This document shows positions 1-10,947 of a DNA stretch of 64,000 nt, piece by piece. Position 1 is the stretch's first letter, and every line of letters starts with the position of its first letter. The translations under genes and the position numbers were made by a program. The stretch lies in contig NZ_AP027270.1 of assembly GCF_036322705.1 (NCBI RefSeq), positions 744,001 through 808,000 of the forward strand. Direction: 5' to 3'. A model generated the notes under the pieces. The model had not been told where the DNA came from, made no database searches, and saw only the letters and a list, made by a program, of their open reading frames with translations. The DNA comes from Maricaulis maris (GTDB lineage Bacteria > Pseudomonadota > Alphaproteobacteria > Caulobacterales > Maricaulaceae).

Positions 1-575
1 GCATTATTGATCACGACCAGCGGCGAAGCGCCGTCATCATGGAGGCGCAGCGTTTTCACGAAGGCATAGGCGTCGGTCAGCGAGGTCGGCTCGTCATTGA
101 GGACGATCACCACGTCGTCTGCGGTCAGCGCCAGCCGGATGGTCGCGCGGTCGGCGCCGGCGGCGAGGTCCAGAATGGCCCGGTCATAGGACAGGGCGAG
201 CGCGGCGACGCCGGTCGCCAGCTTGGTCAGGCCCGGCCCGGAGAGATTGGCCAGCGCACCGGATCCGGAGCGGCCGGAGATGACATCAAAGCCGCCCTTC
301 TGCGGCGCGCCGCCCATGGCCGGGCAGATCGCATCGGCGATCCCGACCCGCCCATTGATCACGCTGGAGATGTCCGAATTGGGCTGCAGGCCCAGCTGGA
401 CGTCGATATTCGCCATGCCGAGATCGCCGTCGACGAGCAGGCAGCGTTCTCCCATTTGCGAGAAGGCCCGGGCCATCCCGATCGACAGCATCGTCTTGCC
501 GACGCCGCCCTTGCCGGAGGCGATGGCCAGGATTCGACCGGCGGAGCGGTCCTGCGGTGCGGACGCGATCTTCAT
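1..575 (-). CDS. flhG: FlhG/MinD-family flagellar placement ATPase (3' end cut by window edge)
   Basis: ParA/MinD-type P-loop ATPase; 191 codons are visible and the C-terminal part lies outside the window. The translation starts MKIASAPQDRSAG and soon shows the deviant Walker A motif GKGGVGKT, then LLVDGDLGMANIDVQLGL, the typical Walker A' and switch region of the FlhG/FleN/YlxH group. FlhG works with the GTPase FlhF to set number and place of polar flagella, cycling between cytosol and membrane with ATP state. Its ATG overlaps the stop of the upstream flhF gene by one base (TGATG), so translation is probably coupled. It is the last visible gene of the fliF-to-flhG unit. The FlhG call rests mainly on the flhF neighbour, because MinD-like ATPases are hard to separate by motif alone. 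Confidence 0.85.
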   Translation of the reverse strand, partial: MKIASAPQDRSAGRILAIASGKGGVGKTMLSIGMARAFSQMGERCLLVDGDLGMANIDVQLGLQPNSDISSVINGRVGIADAICPAMGGAPQKGGFDVISGRSGSGALANLSGPGLTKLATGVAALALSYDRAILDLAAGADRATIRLALTADDVVIVLNDEPTSLTDAYAFVKTLRLHDDGASPLVVINN

Positions 576-1567
576 CAGTCTTCCTCCTCGAAGGGGGTGT
601 TGCGATCCTCGACCAGGACGCGGGCCAGGCGCAGCGGCGTGGCGGGTGCCAGGCCACCCCCGATGAAGGGCGTGGAGGAAATCTGGGCGAAGGCCAGCCC
701 GGTTTCGCCGACGCCGAGAATGGCGCCGAGGCGGCGGGCACAGTCGAGCTTGACCGGGATGCAGCGGCTGGCGCCGATCGAGGCAAACAGCGAGGCCGCG
801 TCCTCGGCGTCTTCCGGGGTCAGACCGGCGTCGAAAACATAGAGAATTTCCGCATTGGCGCTGTCGGCGAAGGCCAGCGTCATGTCCAGATCATCGAGTT
901 CGAACGGATTGACGGCCGGGCTGTCGATCAGGATGGGGCCGTCGATCTCGTCGACCGCATCGATCATCTCGCGCGGGTCATCGACGGCAAGGAAGCCGGC
1001 GCCCATGCGGCGGGCCAGTTCCTGCAGGCGATCATTGGCACCCGCGCGCTCGCCATCACAGGAAATCAGGGTCGGGACCGCGCCGGCGGTAATCGCCCGC
1101 GCGGCGGTCTTGGCCAGGGCCGAGGTCTTGCCGACGCCGGGCGTACCGGCAAACAGCACCGCGTGCTCCGGCACGGCGGGCAGCGGCTGAAAGGTGTAGC
1201 GGCTCTCGATGGCGTGGGCGAGACGGGCCACGGCCTGACCATCAGACAGGTCATGGGCCGAGCGGATCAGGGCCTGGGCGGCCGAACCGGGCGCGCGGTG
1301 GAAGCCGAGCGCGCGGATTACCCGGTCGAGCTCATTGTCCTCACGCAGGCCGCGCTCGATATCGGCTTCACCGGCGAGCCGGATCGAGCGGTCGCGCACC
1401 TGTTCGGCCGGTTCGGCGACGCGCGCCATCTCACTGGCCGCACGGACCTGGACGCCGCCGTCGGGACCATCGCCGGTGGCGATGATCACGGCGTCGGGAC
1501 CCATTTCACGGCGGACATCGGCCATGGCCTGGGTCAGGGACGGTGCGGCAAAGGTTTTCAGGTGCAT
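575..1567 (-). CDS. flhF: Flagellar biosynthesis GTPase FlhF (SRP-type)
   Basis: A 330-residue SRP-family GTPase that recruits the first basal-body parts to the cell pole. The N terminus MHLKTFAAPSLTQAM matches the FlhF start motif. After a basic/acidic linker the NG domain begins near residue 90, with the P-loop GTPGVGKTSALAK at about 141-153, DSPAVNPF in the G3 region and KLDCARRLGAIL near the G4 region. G3 and G4 are less canonical than in Ffh/FtsY, as is common in alphaproteobacterial FlhF. It lies 35 bases after flhA and overlaps flhG by one base. No strong ribosome binding site precedes the ATG, so coupling to flhA translation is possible. Confidence 0.9.
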   Translation of the reverse strand: MHLKTFAAPSLTQAMADVRREMGPDAVIIATGDGPDGGVQVRAASEMARVAEPAEQVRDRSIRLAGEADIERGLREDNELDRVIRALGFHRAPGSAAQALIRSAHDLSDGQAVARLAHAIESRYTFQPLPAVPEHAVLFAGTPGVGKTSALAKTAARAITAGAVPTLISCDGERAGANDRLQELARRMGAGFLAVDDPREMIDAVDEIDGPILIDSPAVNPFELDDLDMTLAFADSANAEILYVFDAGLTPEDAEDAASLFASIGASRCIPVKLDCARRLGAILGVGETGLAFAQISSTPFIGGGLAPATPLRLARVLVEDRNTPFEEED

Positions 1568-1602
1568 GGGCTCGGATCATTCCACAGGTCAAAATCGGGC
1601 GT

Positions 1603-3735
1603 TCAGCCGACATGGCCCATCGTCTGGAGACGCGCGCTCGGATGGATTTCATTCTGCGACATCACCACGGTCTGCGGGCGAAAACGCTCAACCAACGAAC
1701 GCACATACGGACGAATCAGTGGGCTCGTCAGCAGTACAGGTACATGACCCTGTGCTGATGCGGTTTCAAAAGAGTTTCGAATGGCAGCCACGAAATCGTG
1801 CAGCTTCGACGGGGCCAGGGCGAGCTGGCGGCGATCGCCATCCCCGACCAGGGCTTCCATGAAGGCCTGCTCCCATTGCGGACCCATGGCGAGCACCGGC
1901 AGGACACCGTCATGCGCCTTGTTGGCGTGGCAGATCTGGCGCGCCAGGCGGGTCCGGACATGCTCGACGATGGCGTCGAGATTCTGGGTCGTGGCACTGG
2001 CTTCGGCGATGCCTTCCAGGATGGTCGGCAGATCGCGGATAGAGATGCGTTCCTTGATCAGCGACTGCAGCACGCGCTGGATGCCGGCTCGACTGATCTG
2101 GTTCGGCGTGATGTCGTCGACCAGGCCCTTGTGTTCCTTCGACAGCTTGGAGATCAGCTTCTCGACCTCGGCATAGGAAAGGAGGTCGGCCATGTTCTCG
2201 CGCAGCAGCTCGGTGAGGTGGGTGACCAGAACCGCGGCCGGCTCGACGATGGTATAGCCGCGGAAGGAGGCTTCCTCGCGCAGGCCTTCCTCGATCCAGG
2301 TCGCCGGCAGGCCGAAGGTCGGCTCCTTGACGTGGCTGCCGGGCATGTCGATCGGCATGCCGGCGGGATCCATGACCAGCAGCTTGTGCAATTCCAGCAG
2401 GCCGCGACCGGCTTCCAGTTCCTTGATGCGGATCGTGTACTCGTTATTGCCTAGCACCATGTTGTCGATGATGCGCACGGCCGGGGTGATGAAGCCCATC
2501 TCCTCGGCCAGCGAGCGCCGCAGGGCGCGGATCTGGTCGGTCAGCTTGCGGCCGTCGACATCATTGATCAGCGGCAGCAGGCCATAGCCTAGCTCGATCT
2601 TGAGCTCGTCGATGGCGAGGCTGTCCTCGATCGGGGCCTCGGCGTCAGACTTGGCGACATTGTCTTCCGCGACTTTTTCCGCCGCCGCGTCGATCTCGGC
2701 CTGGGCGGTTCGTTCCGCGATGTCGCGATTCATCCAGGCGAGGGCGCCGGCACCGGCCGACATCATGGCGAAGGGGATGAGCGGCATGCCGGGCAGCAGG
2801 CCGACCATCAGGGCAACACCGGAGACCAGGCCCAGACCCTGCGGGTTGGCGGTCAGCTGACCGAACAGCGCCTTGTCGGCCTGACCGTTGACGCCGGCCT
2901 TGGAGACCAGCAGGCCGGCACCGACCGAGATGATCAGGGCCGGGATCTGCGAGACCAGGCCGTCACCAATGGTCAGCGAGGAATAGGCCGACGCGGCTTC
3001 GGAGAAGGGCATGCCGGACTGCACGACACCGATGATGATGCCGCCGATCAGGTTGATCGCGGTGATCATCAGGCCCGCCATGGCATCACCCCGGACGAAT
3101 TTCGAGGCACCATCCATGGCGCCGAAGAAATTGCTCTCGCCTTCCAGTTCGGTGCGGCGCTTGCGGGCTTCGTCCTCGGTGATCAGGCCGGCCGAGAGGT
3201 CGGCGTCGATCGCCATCTGCTTGCCGGGCATGGCGTCGAGGGTGAAGCGGGCCGCGACTTCCGCGATCCGCCCGGAACCCTTGGTGATGACGACAAAGTT
3301 CACGATCACCAGGATGGCAAAGACAATGATGCCGATGACGACATTGCCCTGCATGACAAAGGAGCCGAAGGCCTCGATGACCTCACCGGCCGCATCGGTA
3401 CCTTCATGGCCCTTGGACAGGATCAGACGGGTCGAGGCGATATTGAGGCCGAGCCGGAGCAGGGTGGTGATCAGCAGCAGGGCAGGAAAGGCCGAGAATT
3501 CCAGCGGCTTCTTGATGAAGAGCGCGGTCATCAGGACCAGCACGGACATCGAGATCGAGATCGCCAGTGACATGTCCAGCAGGAAGCTGGGCATGGGCAG
3601 CATCAGCATCACCAGGATGGCGAGAATGCCGACAGCCAGCGCCACATCACCGCGCAGCGTGCGGTTGAGGAAGGCGCGGAGATCAAATCCGCCGGTTGCA
3701 GGTGCGGCGGTTGGGGAAGCGGCGGTATCGACCAC
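1603..3735 (-). CDS. flhA: Flagellar export gate protein FlhA
   Basis: A 710-residue inner-membrane component of the flagellar type III export gate, normal length for the family. Hydrophobic segments fill roughly residues 25-330. The family signature is clear in RIAEVAARFTLDAMPGKQM (FHIPEP motif) and is followed by the cytoplasmic loop with ESNFFGAMDGASKFVRGDA. The C-terminal half is the soluble ring domain that docks chaperone-substrate complexes. The start gives MVDTAASPTAAPATGGFDLR, a short cytosolic tail before the first membrane span. The gene follows flbD by 12 bases and precedes flhF by 35, so all belong to the fliF operon. The sequence shows no truncation or missing motif. Confidence 0.97.
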   Translation of the reverse strand: MVDTAASPTAAPATGGFDLRAFLNRTLRGDVALAVGILAILVMLMLPMPSFLLDMSLAISISMSVLVLMTALFIKKPLEFSAFPALLLITTLLRLGLNIASTRLILSKGHEGTDAAGEVIEAFGSFVMQGNVVIGIIVFAILVIVNFVVITKGSGRIAEVAARFTLDAMPGKQMAIDADLSAGLITEDEARKRRTELEGESNFFGAMDGASKFVRGDAMAGLMITAINLIGGIIIGVVQSGMPFSEAASAYSSLTIGDGLVSQIPALIISVGAGLLVSKAGVNGQADKALFGQLTANPQGLGLVSGVALMVGLLPGMPLIPFAMMSAGAGALAWMNRDIAERTAQAEIDAAAEKVAEDNVAKSDAEAPIEDSLAIDELKIELGYGLLPLINDVDGRKLTDQIRALRRSLAEEMGFITPAVRIIDNMVLGNNEYTIRIKELEAGRGLLELHKLLVMDPAGMPIDMPGSHVKEPTFGLPATWIEEGLREEASFRGYTIVEPAAVLVTHLTELLRENMADLLSYAEVEKLISKLSKEHKGLVDDITPNQISRAGIQRVLQSLIKERISIRDLPTILEGIAEASATTQNLDAIVEHVRTRLARQICHANKAHDGVLPVLAMGPQWEQAFMEALVGDGDRRQLALAPSKLHDFVAAIRNSFETASAQGHVPVLLTSPLIRPYVRSLVERFRPQTVVMSQNEIHPSARLQTMGHVG

Positions 3736-3747
3736 GGTCTAGTCCAA

Positions 3748-5118
<1,371 letters not shown>

Positions 5119-5145
5119 GATGTACTCCGTCCTCTCCGCCAGGCC

Positions 5146-5502
5146 TTAGCCCGCGTCCCCGTCCTTGATGATTTCCGTCATGGTCACGCCCAGCCGGTCG
5201 TCGACCACCACGACTTCGCCGCGCGCGACGAGCCGGTTGTTCACGAAGATGTCGATTGCTTCGCCAATCTTGCGGTCGAGTTCGACCACCGACCCGGAGG
5301 TCAGCTTCAGAAGCGAATTCACATCGATATGGGCCTTGCCAAGGACCGCCGAGATATTGACGGGGACGTCGAAGACCGGCGCCAGGTCTGCGGCGCTCTT
5401 TTCTTCCTCGTCCATCATCTGATCGTTGCGCTTGGGCGCTTCGACGGGCACCTGGGTGCCGTCATCGGCCAGATCGGGAAGGTCGAGATTGTCGTCAGCC
5501 AT
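5146..5502 (-). CDS. fliN: Flagellar motor switch protein FliN
   Basis: A 118-residue C-ring protein with the SpoA/SurfaceN domain in its C-terminal two thirds. VPVNISAVLGKAHIDVNSLL and GSVVELDRKIGEAIDIFVNN are recognisable family blocks, and VARGEVVVVDDRLGVTMTEI closes the domain. The acidic N terminus (DDNLDLPDLADD) is typical of short alphaproteobacterial FliN. FliN rings with FliM and FliG make the rotor switch and bind FliH, linking the export ATPase to the motor. The gene sits between fliH and flbD, with 11 bases to fliH and 27 to flbD. FliM is not encoded in this window. Confidence 0.95.
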   Translation of the reverse strand: MADDNLDLPDLADDGTQVPVEAPKRNDQMMDEEEKSAADLAPVFDVPVNISAVLGKAHIDVNSLLKLTSGSVVELDRKIGEAIDIFVNNRLVARGEVVVVDDRLGVTMTEIIKDGDAG

Positions 5503-5513
5503 GTCTGGCCTCC

Positions 5514-6167
5514 TTAAGCGGCGCTCACACCGGCAGCGTGGCTGCCGGGTGCGTCGGATTGGGTTTCCTCGTCGCTTGGCGGCGAGGCCAGCCAGCGTGC
5601 GACGACGTCATTCAGTCGGTCTTCGATTTCCGCGGCGCTGCGCTGGACGGCGCCGGCGCCCCATTCGAGGCGGACATCGGCATCGGTCAGGGCCTCATCG
5701 CCGCGGACCCGGATGGCGCCGTCAAAGCCGGCGTCGCGGGCCGTTTTCTCGAGGCGCTCGGCCAGGCTCTCGACCAGTTGCGGATTGCAGCGCACTGACA
5801 GGCGCGGCTCGGAGCGCAGGTCCTGGACGGCTTCCAGGGCGACTTTCTCGATCGTGTCGATCGGGTAGGCGGCAAGGGCTTCGCCGGCGATCTTGCGGGC
5901 CGCGGCCATGGCGAGGCCGGCGGCTTCCTGGCGCAGACCGTCGGACTCGTGGGCAAGGCGCGACAGGATGAGCTGCATCTGGGAGGCGATCGCCTGCAGC
6001 GACTGGGCGCAGCGGCCTTCCTCCATCTCGCGGCCTTCCTCGACACCCCACATGCGCGCGGCATCGACATCGTCCTGGGTGAAGAAGCGCTTATAGCTCT
6101 CGCCTTCACGGAGGATCTGGCCGTCATGGTCGAACTCTGTATCGAAATCAAATTTGACCGGATTCAT
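5514..6167 (-). CDS. fliH: FliH/FlbE-like flagellar export regulator
   Basis: A 217-residue protein in the position of flbE/fliH of the Caulobacter fliF operon. The N terminus has FFTQDDVDAARMWGVEEGRE, then a long Ala/Glu-rich helical stretch, and a C-terminal domain with GDEALTDADVRLEWGAGAVQ, the FliH/YscL signature (usually GDCRLEWxxG). FliH dimers bind and restrain the export ATPase FliI and tether it to FliN. FliI is not encoded here. The last 25 residues are Ser/Asp/Ala-rich and probably disordered. The family diverges strongly in sequence, so position and the terminal motif carry the call. Confidence 0.85.
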   Translation of the reverse strand: MNPVKFDFDTEFDHDGQILREGESYKRFFTQDDVDAARMWGVEEGREMEEGRCAQSLQAIASQMQLILSRLAHESDGLRQEAAGLAMAAARKIAGEALAAYPIDTIEKVALEAVQDLRSEPRLSVRCNPQLVESLAERLEKTARDAGFDGAIRVRGDEALTDADVRLEWGAGAVQRSAAEIEDRLNDVVARWLASPPSDEETQSDAPGSHAAGVSAA

Positions 6168-6180
6168 TGTTCAACCCTCC

Positions 6181-7203
6181 CTAGTAGATGAGTTCGTCAT
6201 CGGCGCCGCCATCGGCCAGCATGATCTCGCCCTTCGCGGCGAGGTCCTTGGCCATGGCAACAATCGACTGCTGCGCCTGGTCGACATCCTTGAGACGGAC
6301 CGGGCCCAGCGAGGCCATGTCTTCGCGCATGATCTTGGCGGCGCGTTCGGACATGTTGGAGAAGAAGAGGTCGCGCAGGCTGTCCGACGCGCCCTTCATG
6401 GCCAGGCCCATCTGGTCCTTGTCGATGGAACGCATCAGGGTCTGGATGCCACCCGGATCAAGCTTCGAGAGGTCCTCGAACACGAACATCAGCGAACGGA
6501 TCTTCTCGGCGCTCTCACGATTGCGCTCTTCCAGAGCCGCGAGGAAGCGGTTCTCGGTCTGGCGATCGAAATTGTTGAAGATCGAGGCCATCATCTCGTG
6601 GCTGTCATGCTTGGAGGTACGCGCGAGATTCGACATGAATTCGGTGCGCAGCGTCTCCTCGATGCGGTCGAGAATCTCGCGCTGGACCGGCTCCATGCGC
6701 AGCATGCGGGTAACGACTTCCAGCGCGAAATCTTCCGGCAGCGCCCCGAGTACGCGGCTGGCATGTTCCGGCTTCACCTTGGACAGCACCACGGCGACGG
6801 TCTGCGGGTATTCATTCTTCAGGTAGTTGGCGAGAACGACCTCGTTCACATTGCCCAGCTTGTCCCACATGGTGCGCCCGGCCGGACCGCGCAGCTCTTC
6901 CATGATCGACTCGACCTTCTCTCCGGGGAGGAAGGAGTTCAGCAGGCGCTGGGTGGCCTCGAAGGAGCCCATCAGCGAGCCGGTCGAGGACATCTGGCCG
7001 ACAAAGTCGACGATCAGCTTCTCGACGGCACCGGACGTGACCGTGCCCAGGTTGGACATCGCCTGGGAGACTTCGCGGATTTCCTCCTCGTCGAGATGCT
7101 GCCACATCCGTTCGCCCTCATCGCCGAGGGCGAGCAGCATCACGGCCGCCTTTTCGGGGCCGGTCAGGCGGGATGGATCCTCGATGGCGCGTTTCTCACC
7201 CAT
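6181..7203 (-). CDS. fliG: Flagellar motor switch protein FliG
   Basis: A 340-residue rotor protein that sits between the MS ring (FliF) and FliM/FliN and takes up torque from the stator. The N domain contains [17 protein letters not shown], which binds the FliF tail. The middle armadillo domain carries [19 protein letters not shown], the EHPQ-type FliM-binding motif with Tyr in place of His. The C domain includes [19 protein letters not shown] with the charged torque helix. Length and all three domains are normal. The gene lies 8 bases downstream of fliF and 13 upstream of fliH. Confidence 0.97.
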   Translation of the reverse strand: MGEKRAIEDPSRLTGPEKAAVMLLALGDEGERMWQHLDEEEIREVSQAMSNLGTVTSGAVEKLIVDFVGQMSSTGSLMGSFEATQRLLNSFLPGEKVESIMEELRGPAGRTMWDKLGNVNEVVLANYLKNEYPQTVAVVLSKVKPEHASRVLGALPEDFALEVVTRMLRMEPVQREILDRIEETLRTEFMSNLARTSKHDSHEMMASIFNNFDRQTENRFLAALEERNRESAEKIRSLMFVFEDLSKLDPGGIQTLMRSIDKDQMGLAMKGASDSLRDLFFSNMSERAAKIMREDMASLGPVRLKDVDQAQQSIVAMAKDLAAKGEIMLADGGADDELIY

Positions 7204-7211
7204 GTTCGACC

Positions 7212-8861
7212 TCAGGTCTCGTGCAGCCAGGTCCGGAGAATCGAGATCGATTCTTCCGGATGGGATTCAACGATATTGGCGACCTTCTTGAGCGAGGAGG
7301 CTTTCACCTGACCATCGATCTTCTCGATGTCGATGGAGTCCTCGCGCGCGCCACCGGCCGCGGGCAGGGCGGTCGGGCGGGTCGCGGCGTTTGGCAGCGC
7401 GGTCGGAGCGGGAGCGCCCATGACGGCGCCGTCAGCGCCAGCACCGGCGAGGGCCAGACCCTGCGGCATCGCCATCCCGCTTGCGCCTTTGACCAGCGGA
7501 CGGGCGACCAGGAAAATGATCAGCAGGGCGGTGATGAACATCACCCCGATCTCGGCCGCGCGCATCAGGTCATTCTTGGAGAAGGACATGCCGCTCGTGG
7601 CCGCCGTTCCGAGCAGCGGATCGGCGCGGGCGAACTCGATCTGGCTCACGGTCAGCAGGTCCTGGCGGACACCCGGCTCGTTGACATAGCCCATGGCCGA
7701 GCGGACCAGCGCCTCGATGCGGTCGATTTCCGACTGCGGACGCTCGCGCCAGGTGATGGTGCCATCCTCGGCGGTCTCCAGAACGCCATCAACGGCGACG
7801 GCGACGGACAGGCGGTTGATTGCACCGGCCTCGATCACTTCGGTCCGCGTTGTCGAGGAGATCTCGTAATTGACGCGCTCGCTGGTGCTTTCACGGCTCG
7901 AGCGGCTGCTCGGGCCATCGGCAGCGGCATTGTCGCCGGCGTCGGGCAGGTTCTCCGAGGCCGAAACCCGGTTCTGGTTGGCGCCGTCCTGGTCATTGGA
8001 GAGGTCTTCGCCGCGCTCGCGCGAGCGGACAACCTGGCCATTGGGATCAAAGGTTTCCGAGCTTTGCGTAATGCTCTGGCGGTCGAGATCGGCGGTGACC
8101 TGAACGCGTGCAGCACCGGTGCCGACAACGCCCTCGACAATGTCGAGAATATTCTGGCGCATCTGCGCTTCGATCTCGCTGCGACGTTCGTCCATCATCA
8201 GCGAGCTGGCGGACTGACCGTCGGATCCGCTGGCCAGCTGGCGACCACGATCATCGGCGATCGACACGGCGCTCGGCTGGATACCGGAGCTTGAGGCGAC
8301 GATATTGCGAATCACGCGGACCTGTTCGGAATTCAGGCGGCCATTGGTGGAGATGGTGACAGCCGCTGTCGGGGCTTGCTGGTCGCGGGCAAACAGGCGG
8401 CGTTCCGGCAGGTTCAGGTGAACGCGGGCCGAATTGACATAGTTGAGTGACTGAATGGTCCGGGCCAGCTCGCCTTCAGTGGCGCGCTTGGCGTTGATGT
8501 TCTGGACAAAGCTGGTCTGGCCGAAGCTGTCCTGGCGGTCGAAAATCTCATAGCCGACCGACGCGCCGCTCAGCGGGCCATTGGCGGCCACGCGCACGCG
8601 GGCCTCGTCGACCTGGTCGCGGTCGACATAGATGGCGGTGCCGCCCTCGGCGATTTCATAGGGAATGTTCGCCTGGTCGAGCAGCTGCGACGTGGCAGCC
8701 GCTTCGGCCGGGTCGAGGCCCGAATAGAGCAGGGACTGGCTGGCCCCGCCCATGGCACCGGAAAAATACACGAGCGCGGCGGCCACACCGGCAGCGAGAC
8801 CGAAGATCGCGGTCAGCCGTCCGGCACCAAAGGCCCTGAACTGTTCAAAAAGCGCGTTCAC
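7212..8861 (-). CDS. fliF: Flagellar MS-ring protein FliF
   Basis: FliF builds the membrane-embedded MS ring, the platform for rotor and export gate. A first membrane span lies near residues 15-38 (after [12 protein letters not shown]), followed by ring-building motifs ([34 protein letters not shown]). A large periplasmic region then leads to a second membrane span ([15 protein letters not shown]), and the cytosolic C-terminal tail binds FliG. A GTG at 8861 is preferred as start: it has AGGGA eight bases upstream and gives the usual N terminus VNALFEQF. An in-frame ATG at 8894 would add 11 residues but has no visible ribosome binding site. It is the first gene of the fliF operon, with a CtrA-like box upstream at 8932-8946. 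Confidence 0.95.
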   Translation of the reverse strand: MNALFEQFRAFGAGRLTAIFGLAAGVAAALVYFSGAMGGASQSLLYSGLDPAEAAATSQLLDQANIPYEIAEGGTAIYVDRDQVDEARVRVAANGPLSGASVGYEIFDRQDSFGQTSFVQNINAKRATEGELARTIQSLNYVNSARVHLNLPERRLFARDQQAPTAAVTISTNGRLNSEQVRVIRNIVASSSGIQPSAVSIADDRGRQLASGSDGQSASSLMMDERRSEIEAQMRQNILDIVEGVVGTGAARVQVTADLDRQSITQSSETFDPNGQVVRSRERGEDLSNDQDGANQNRVSASENLPDAGDNAAADGPSSRSSRESTSERVNYEISSTTRTEVIEAGAINRLSVAVAVDGVLETAEDGTITWRERPQSEIDRIEALVRSAMGYVNEPGVRQDLLTVSQIEFARADPLLGTAATSGMSFSKNDLMRAAEIGVMFITALLIIFLVARPLVKGASGMAMPQGLALAGAGADGAVMGAPAPTALPNAATRPTALPAAGGAREDSIDIEKIDGQVKASSLKKVANIVESHPEESISILRTWLHET

Positions 8862-8931
8862 CTGGAAAATCCCTGCCAATTGCGTGCGCCTCATCAGCGA
8901 AGCACTGGGCAGAATTTTCCTACCTGTCGGG

Positions 8932-8946
8932 TAAACGAGACTTTAA
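8932..8946 (-). promoter_or_regulatory. Putative CtrA box upstream of fliF
   Basis: Read on the minus strand this is TTAA-N7-TTTA, one base off the CtrA consensus TTAA-N7-TTAA. It lies 71 bases upstream of the preferred fliF GTG. In Caulobacter the fliF promoter is a class II flagellar promoter bound by CtrA. The match and position are seen directly; function is inferred. Confidence 0.6.
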
Positions 8947-9093
8947 TACGCTTGCATACGTGATGACCGGCCCCCGATTAACCAATCAGGGCACGCAATC
9001 TTTCTGCAGCAAACGTGGAAATTTCCTTGCCAGCGCAAGTGAACAGCGACCAAAGGGGCGAGGTCGCGGCTCATTTTGCACCAGCGAGGGGAA

Positions 9094-9363
9094 TTAACGG
9101 TACTGCTGGACTCGCGTCGTGCGAAGTCCGGCGAGGCCGTGCTTGTCGATCGAGCGTTGCCAGCCGAGGAATTCCTCGACAGTCAGCGAATAGCGCTGGC
9201 AGGCTTCCTCGAGAGAGAGCAACCCACCCCTCACCGCCGCGACGACTTCAGCCTTGCGCCGAACCACCCAGCGTTGGGTACTCGGGTTGGGCAGGTCACC
9301 TAGCGTGAGCGGGCTACCATCGGGTCCAATAACGTAATTTTCTTTTTTAAGGCGCGGCTGCAT
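9094..9363 (-). CDS. sciP: CtrA inhibitor protein SciP (DUF1153)
   Basis: An 89-residue small helix-turn-helix protein. The blocks VIGPDGSPLTLGDLP, RWVVRRKAEVVAAVRGGLLS, LEEACQRYSLTVEEFLGWQ and HGLAGLRTT are the strongly conserved core of the DUF1153/SciP family. In Caulobacter SciP accumulates in new swarmer cells and blocks CtrA-activated transcription by contacting CtrA at promoters or binding DNA next to it. The gene lies between flgE and fliF, both flagellar and in Caulobacter both under the CtrA cascade, so it sits beside its likely targets. Its own upstream region holds a CtrA-like box (9435-9449), suggesting a negative feedback loop. Length is normal and no residues of the core look lost. 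Confidence 0.93.
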   Translation of the reverse strand: MQPRLKKENYVIGPDGSPLTLGDLPNPSTQRWVVRRKAEVVAAVRGGLLSLEEACQRYSLTVEEFLGWQRSIDKHGLAGLRTTRVQQYR

Positions 9364-9434
9364 GTCCGGTCCCCGTTTCTTGTTTGTCGGATCAACCTAC
9401 AGGCAGCCCTTTAACATCCGCCTAAACGCCTGAG

Positions 9435-9449
9435 TAAATTTAGCTTTAA
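9435..9449 (-). promoter_or_regulatory. Putative CtrA box upstream of sciP
   Basis: The minus strand reads TTAA-N7-TTTA, the same half-site pair as at fliF. It is about 72 bases upstream of the sciP ATG. The surrounding 60 bases are clearly more AT-rich than the flanking genes, as expected for a promoter. CtrA control of sciP would close a feedback loop; this is inferred. Confidence 0.55.
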
Positions 9450-9504
9450 TGGTGTCACTAAAATCCGGCTCGAAATGTAGCGAAACCGCTCATTGAGCGG
9501 TCAT

Positions 9505-9536
9505 AAAAAATGGGCCCCGCCGATTGGCAGGGCCCA
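9505..9536 (-). terminator. Rho-independent terminator after flgE
   Basis: On the minus strand an 11-bp stem (TGGGCCCTGCC with GGCGGGGCCCA, one G-T pair) closes a four-base loop and is followed by A then six T. It starts 25 bases after the flgE stop, so it ends the fliK-flgD-flgE unit and insulates sciP. A second short inverted repeat (ACCGCTC-ATT-GAGCGGT) follows at 9485-9501. Confidence 0.85.
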
Positions 9537-9561
9537 CAGGAAAGAAGCGGTTGGGTGATGG

Positions 9562-10947
9562 TTAGCGCTTCATTCGGATGGCCTCGTCGAGCATCTCATC
9601 GGCGGTGGTGATGATCTTCGACGAGGCGGAGTAAGCCCGCTGCGTGGTGATGAGGCTGGTGAACTCATTCGCGAGATCAACGTTCGAGCTTTCCAGCGTC
9701 GAGGCGGCAATCGATCCGGAGGAGCCCAGGCCCGGCGGGTTGAGCGTGTAGGCGCCCGATTCCGGCGTCACCGTGAAGGTACCGCCCGACTGCGCTTCCA
9801 GGCCGTCCGGATTGACGAAGGTCGCAACCGGGATCTGGTAGATCTTGCGAACGATGCCGTTGGTGAACTTGGCAAAGACGAAACCGTCATCATCCACGTC
9901 GACGCTGGAGAAGTTACCGAAGGCCGATCCGTTGACATTGGTCGAGAGCAGGGCGGACGGGCTGTCATACTGGGTGAAGCCACCCGGCGCATTGGGATCA
10001 CCGAAGTCGAGTTCGATCGCCTGGGCATCAACCCCGGTCGCCGTGGCCCACTGGAATTCATTGGCACCCAGCGCGGCGGTATTGGTCGATGACAGGAAGC
10101 TGAGCGAGGTCGGCAGGGTCGTGTTGGTGCTGTCGAGACGGCCCTGGGCGTCGAAGGCGATCGTGCCGGTGAGCAGCTGGCCATTGATCAGGCCGGCACC
10201 GGTCGAGACATCGGTGGCCGGAACCATGTGGACTTCGGCATGCCACTGGTTCGGGGTCGAGCTCTTCATCATCGAGATCGTCAGCGTCCGGACGCCGCCG
10301 ACACTGTCATAGAAGGGGATGGAGCGCTGGAAGTCGGGCGTAACCGCGCCGGATGCCATGTTGGTAGCGGCAACCGACGGGTCATAGGTGGCCTCGTCAG
10401 CGGACACGGCCTGGCTTTGCTGCAGGTTGGCGTTGATGCCCATGATCGTCGTGGCTTCCGCCGCACCGCCGATGGAGGACAGGTTGATGGTCTCCAGCGC
10501 GTTGAGGTCGGACGGGTTCTGGGGCACGGAACCATCAGCGGCAACCGGCCAGCCGGAGAGGTATTTCCCGGCATCATTGCGCAGATAGCCGTTGGTGTCC
10601 GGCGTGAAGCGGCCAGCCCGGGTGAAGGAGACCGGGTCGGAGGAGTTCGAGGTCGGATCGTCGCGGACGACAAAGAAGCCCTTGCCGGAAATGGCCAGCT
10701 CGGTCGGCGAGTTGCCGGCCGTCAGCAGGCCGCTTTCGCCGATCGCCAGGCGGGCGACGGAGTTCACACCGGCCGCCGAGTAGCCCTTGGTCGAGCTGTC
10801 GCTGTCATAAAGCGGCGTGAAAACCGCCGAGGCGCGCTTGTAGCCCACCGTGTTGACGTTCGCGATATTGTCCGAGATCGAAGCGAGGGCGTTCGAGTTC
10901 GAGATCAGGCCGGATGCGCCGGCCAAAAGCGCTGAGTTGATGCTCAT
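9562..10947 (-). CDS. flgE: Flagellar hook protein FlgE
   Basis: A 461-residue axial protein that polymerises into the hook. The N terminus SINSALLAGASGLISNSNAL and the rod-type block ISDNIANVNTVGYKR are diagnostic of FlgE/F/G proteins. ELAISGKGFFVVRDD follows, and the C terminus ESSNVDLANEFTSLITTQRAY with a helical end forms the inner D0 domain. The middle is variable as usual and shorter than in Caulobacter FlgE. An AGGAG sequence precedes the ATG. It is the last gene of the fliK-flgD-flgE unit, 105 bases after flgD, and is followed by a strong terminator. Confidence 0.96.
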   Translation of the reverse strand: MSINSALLAGASGLISNSNALASISDNIANVNTVGYKRASAVFTPLYDSDSSTKGYSAAGVNSVARLAIGESGLLTAGNSPTELAISGKGFFVVRDDPTSNSSDPVSFTRAGRFTPDTNGYLRNDAGKYLSGWPVAADGSVPQNPSDLNALETINLSSIGGAAEATTIMGINANLQQSQAVSADEATYDPSVAATNMASGAVTPDFQRSIPFYDSVGGVRTLTISMMKSSTPNQWHAEVHMVPATDVSTGAGLINGQLLTGTIAFDAQGRLDSTNTTLPTSLSFLSSTNTAALGANEFQWATATGVDAQAIELDFGDPNAPGGFTQYDSPSALLSTNVNGSAFGNFSSVDVDDDGFVFAKFTNGIVRKIYQIPVATFVNPDGLEAQSGGTFTVTPESGAYTLNPPGLGSSGSIAASTLESSNVDLANEFTSLITTQRAYSASSKIITTADEMLDEAIRMKR

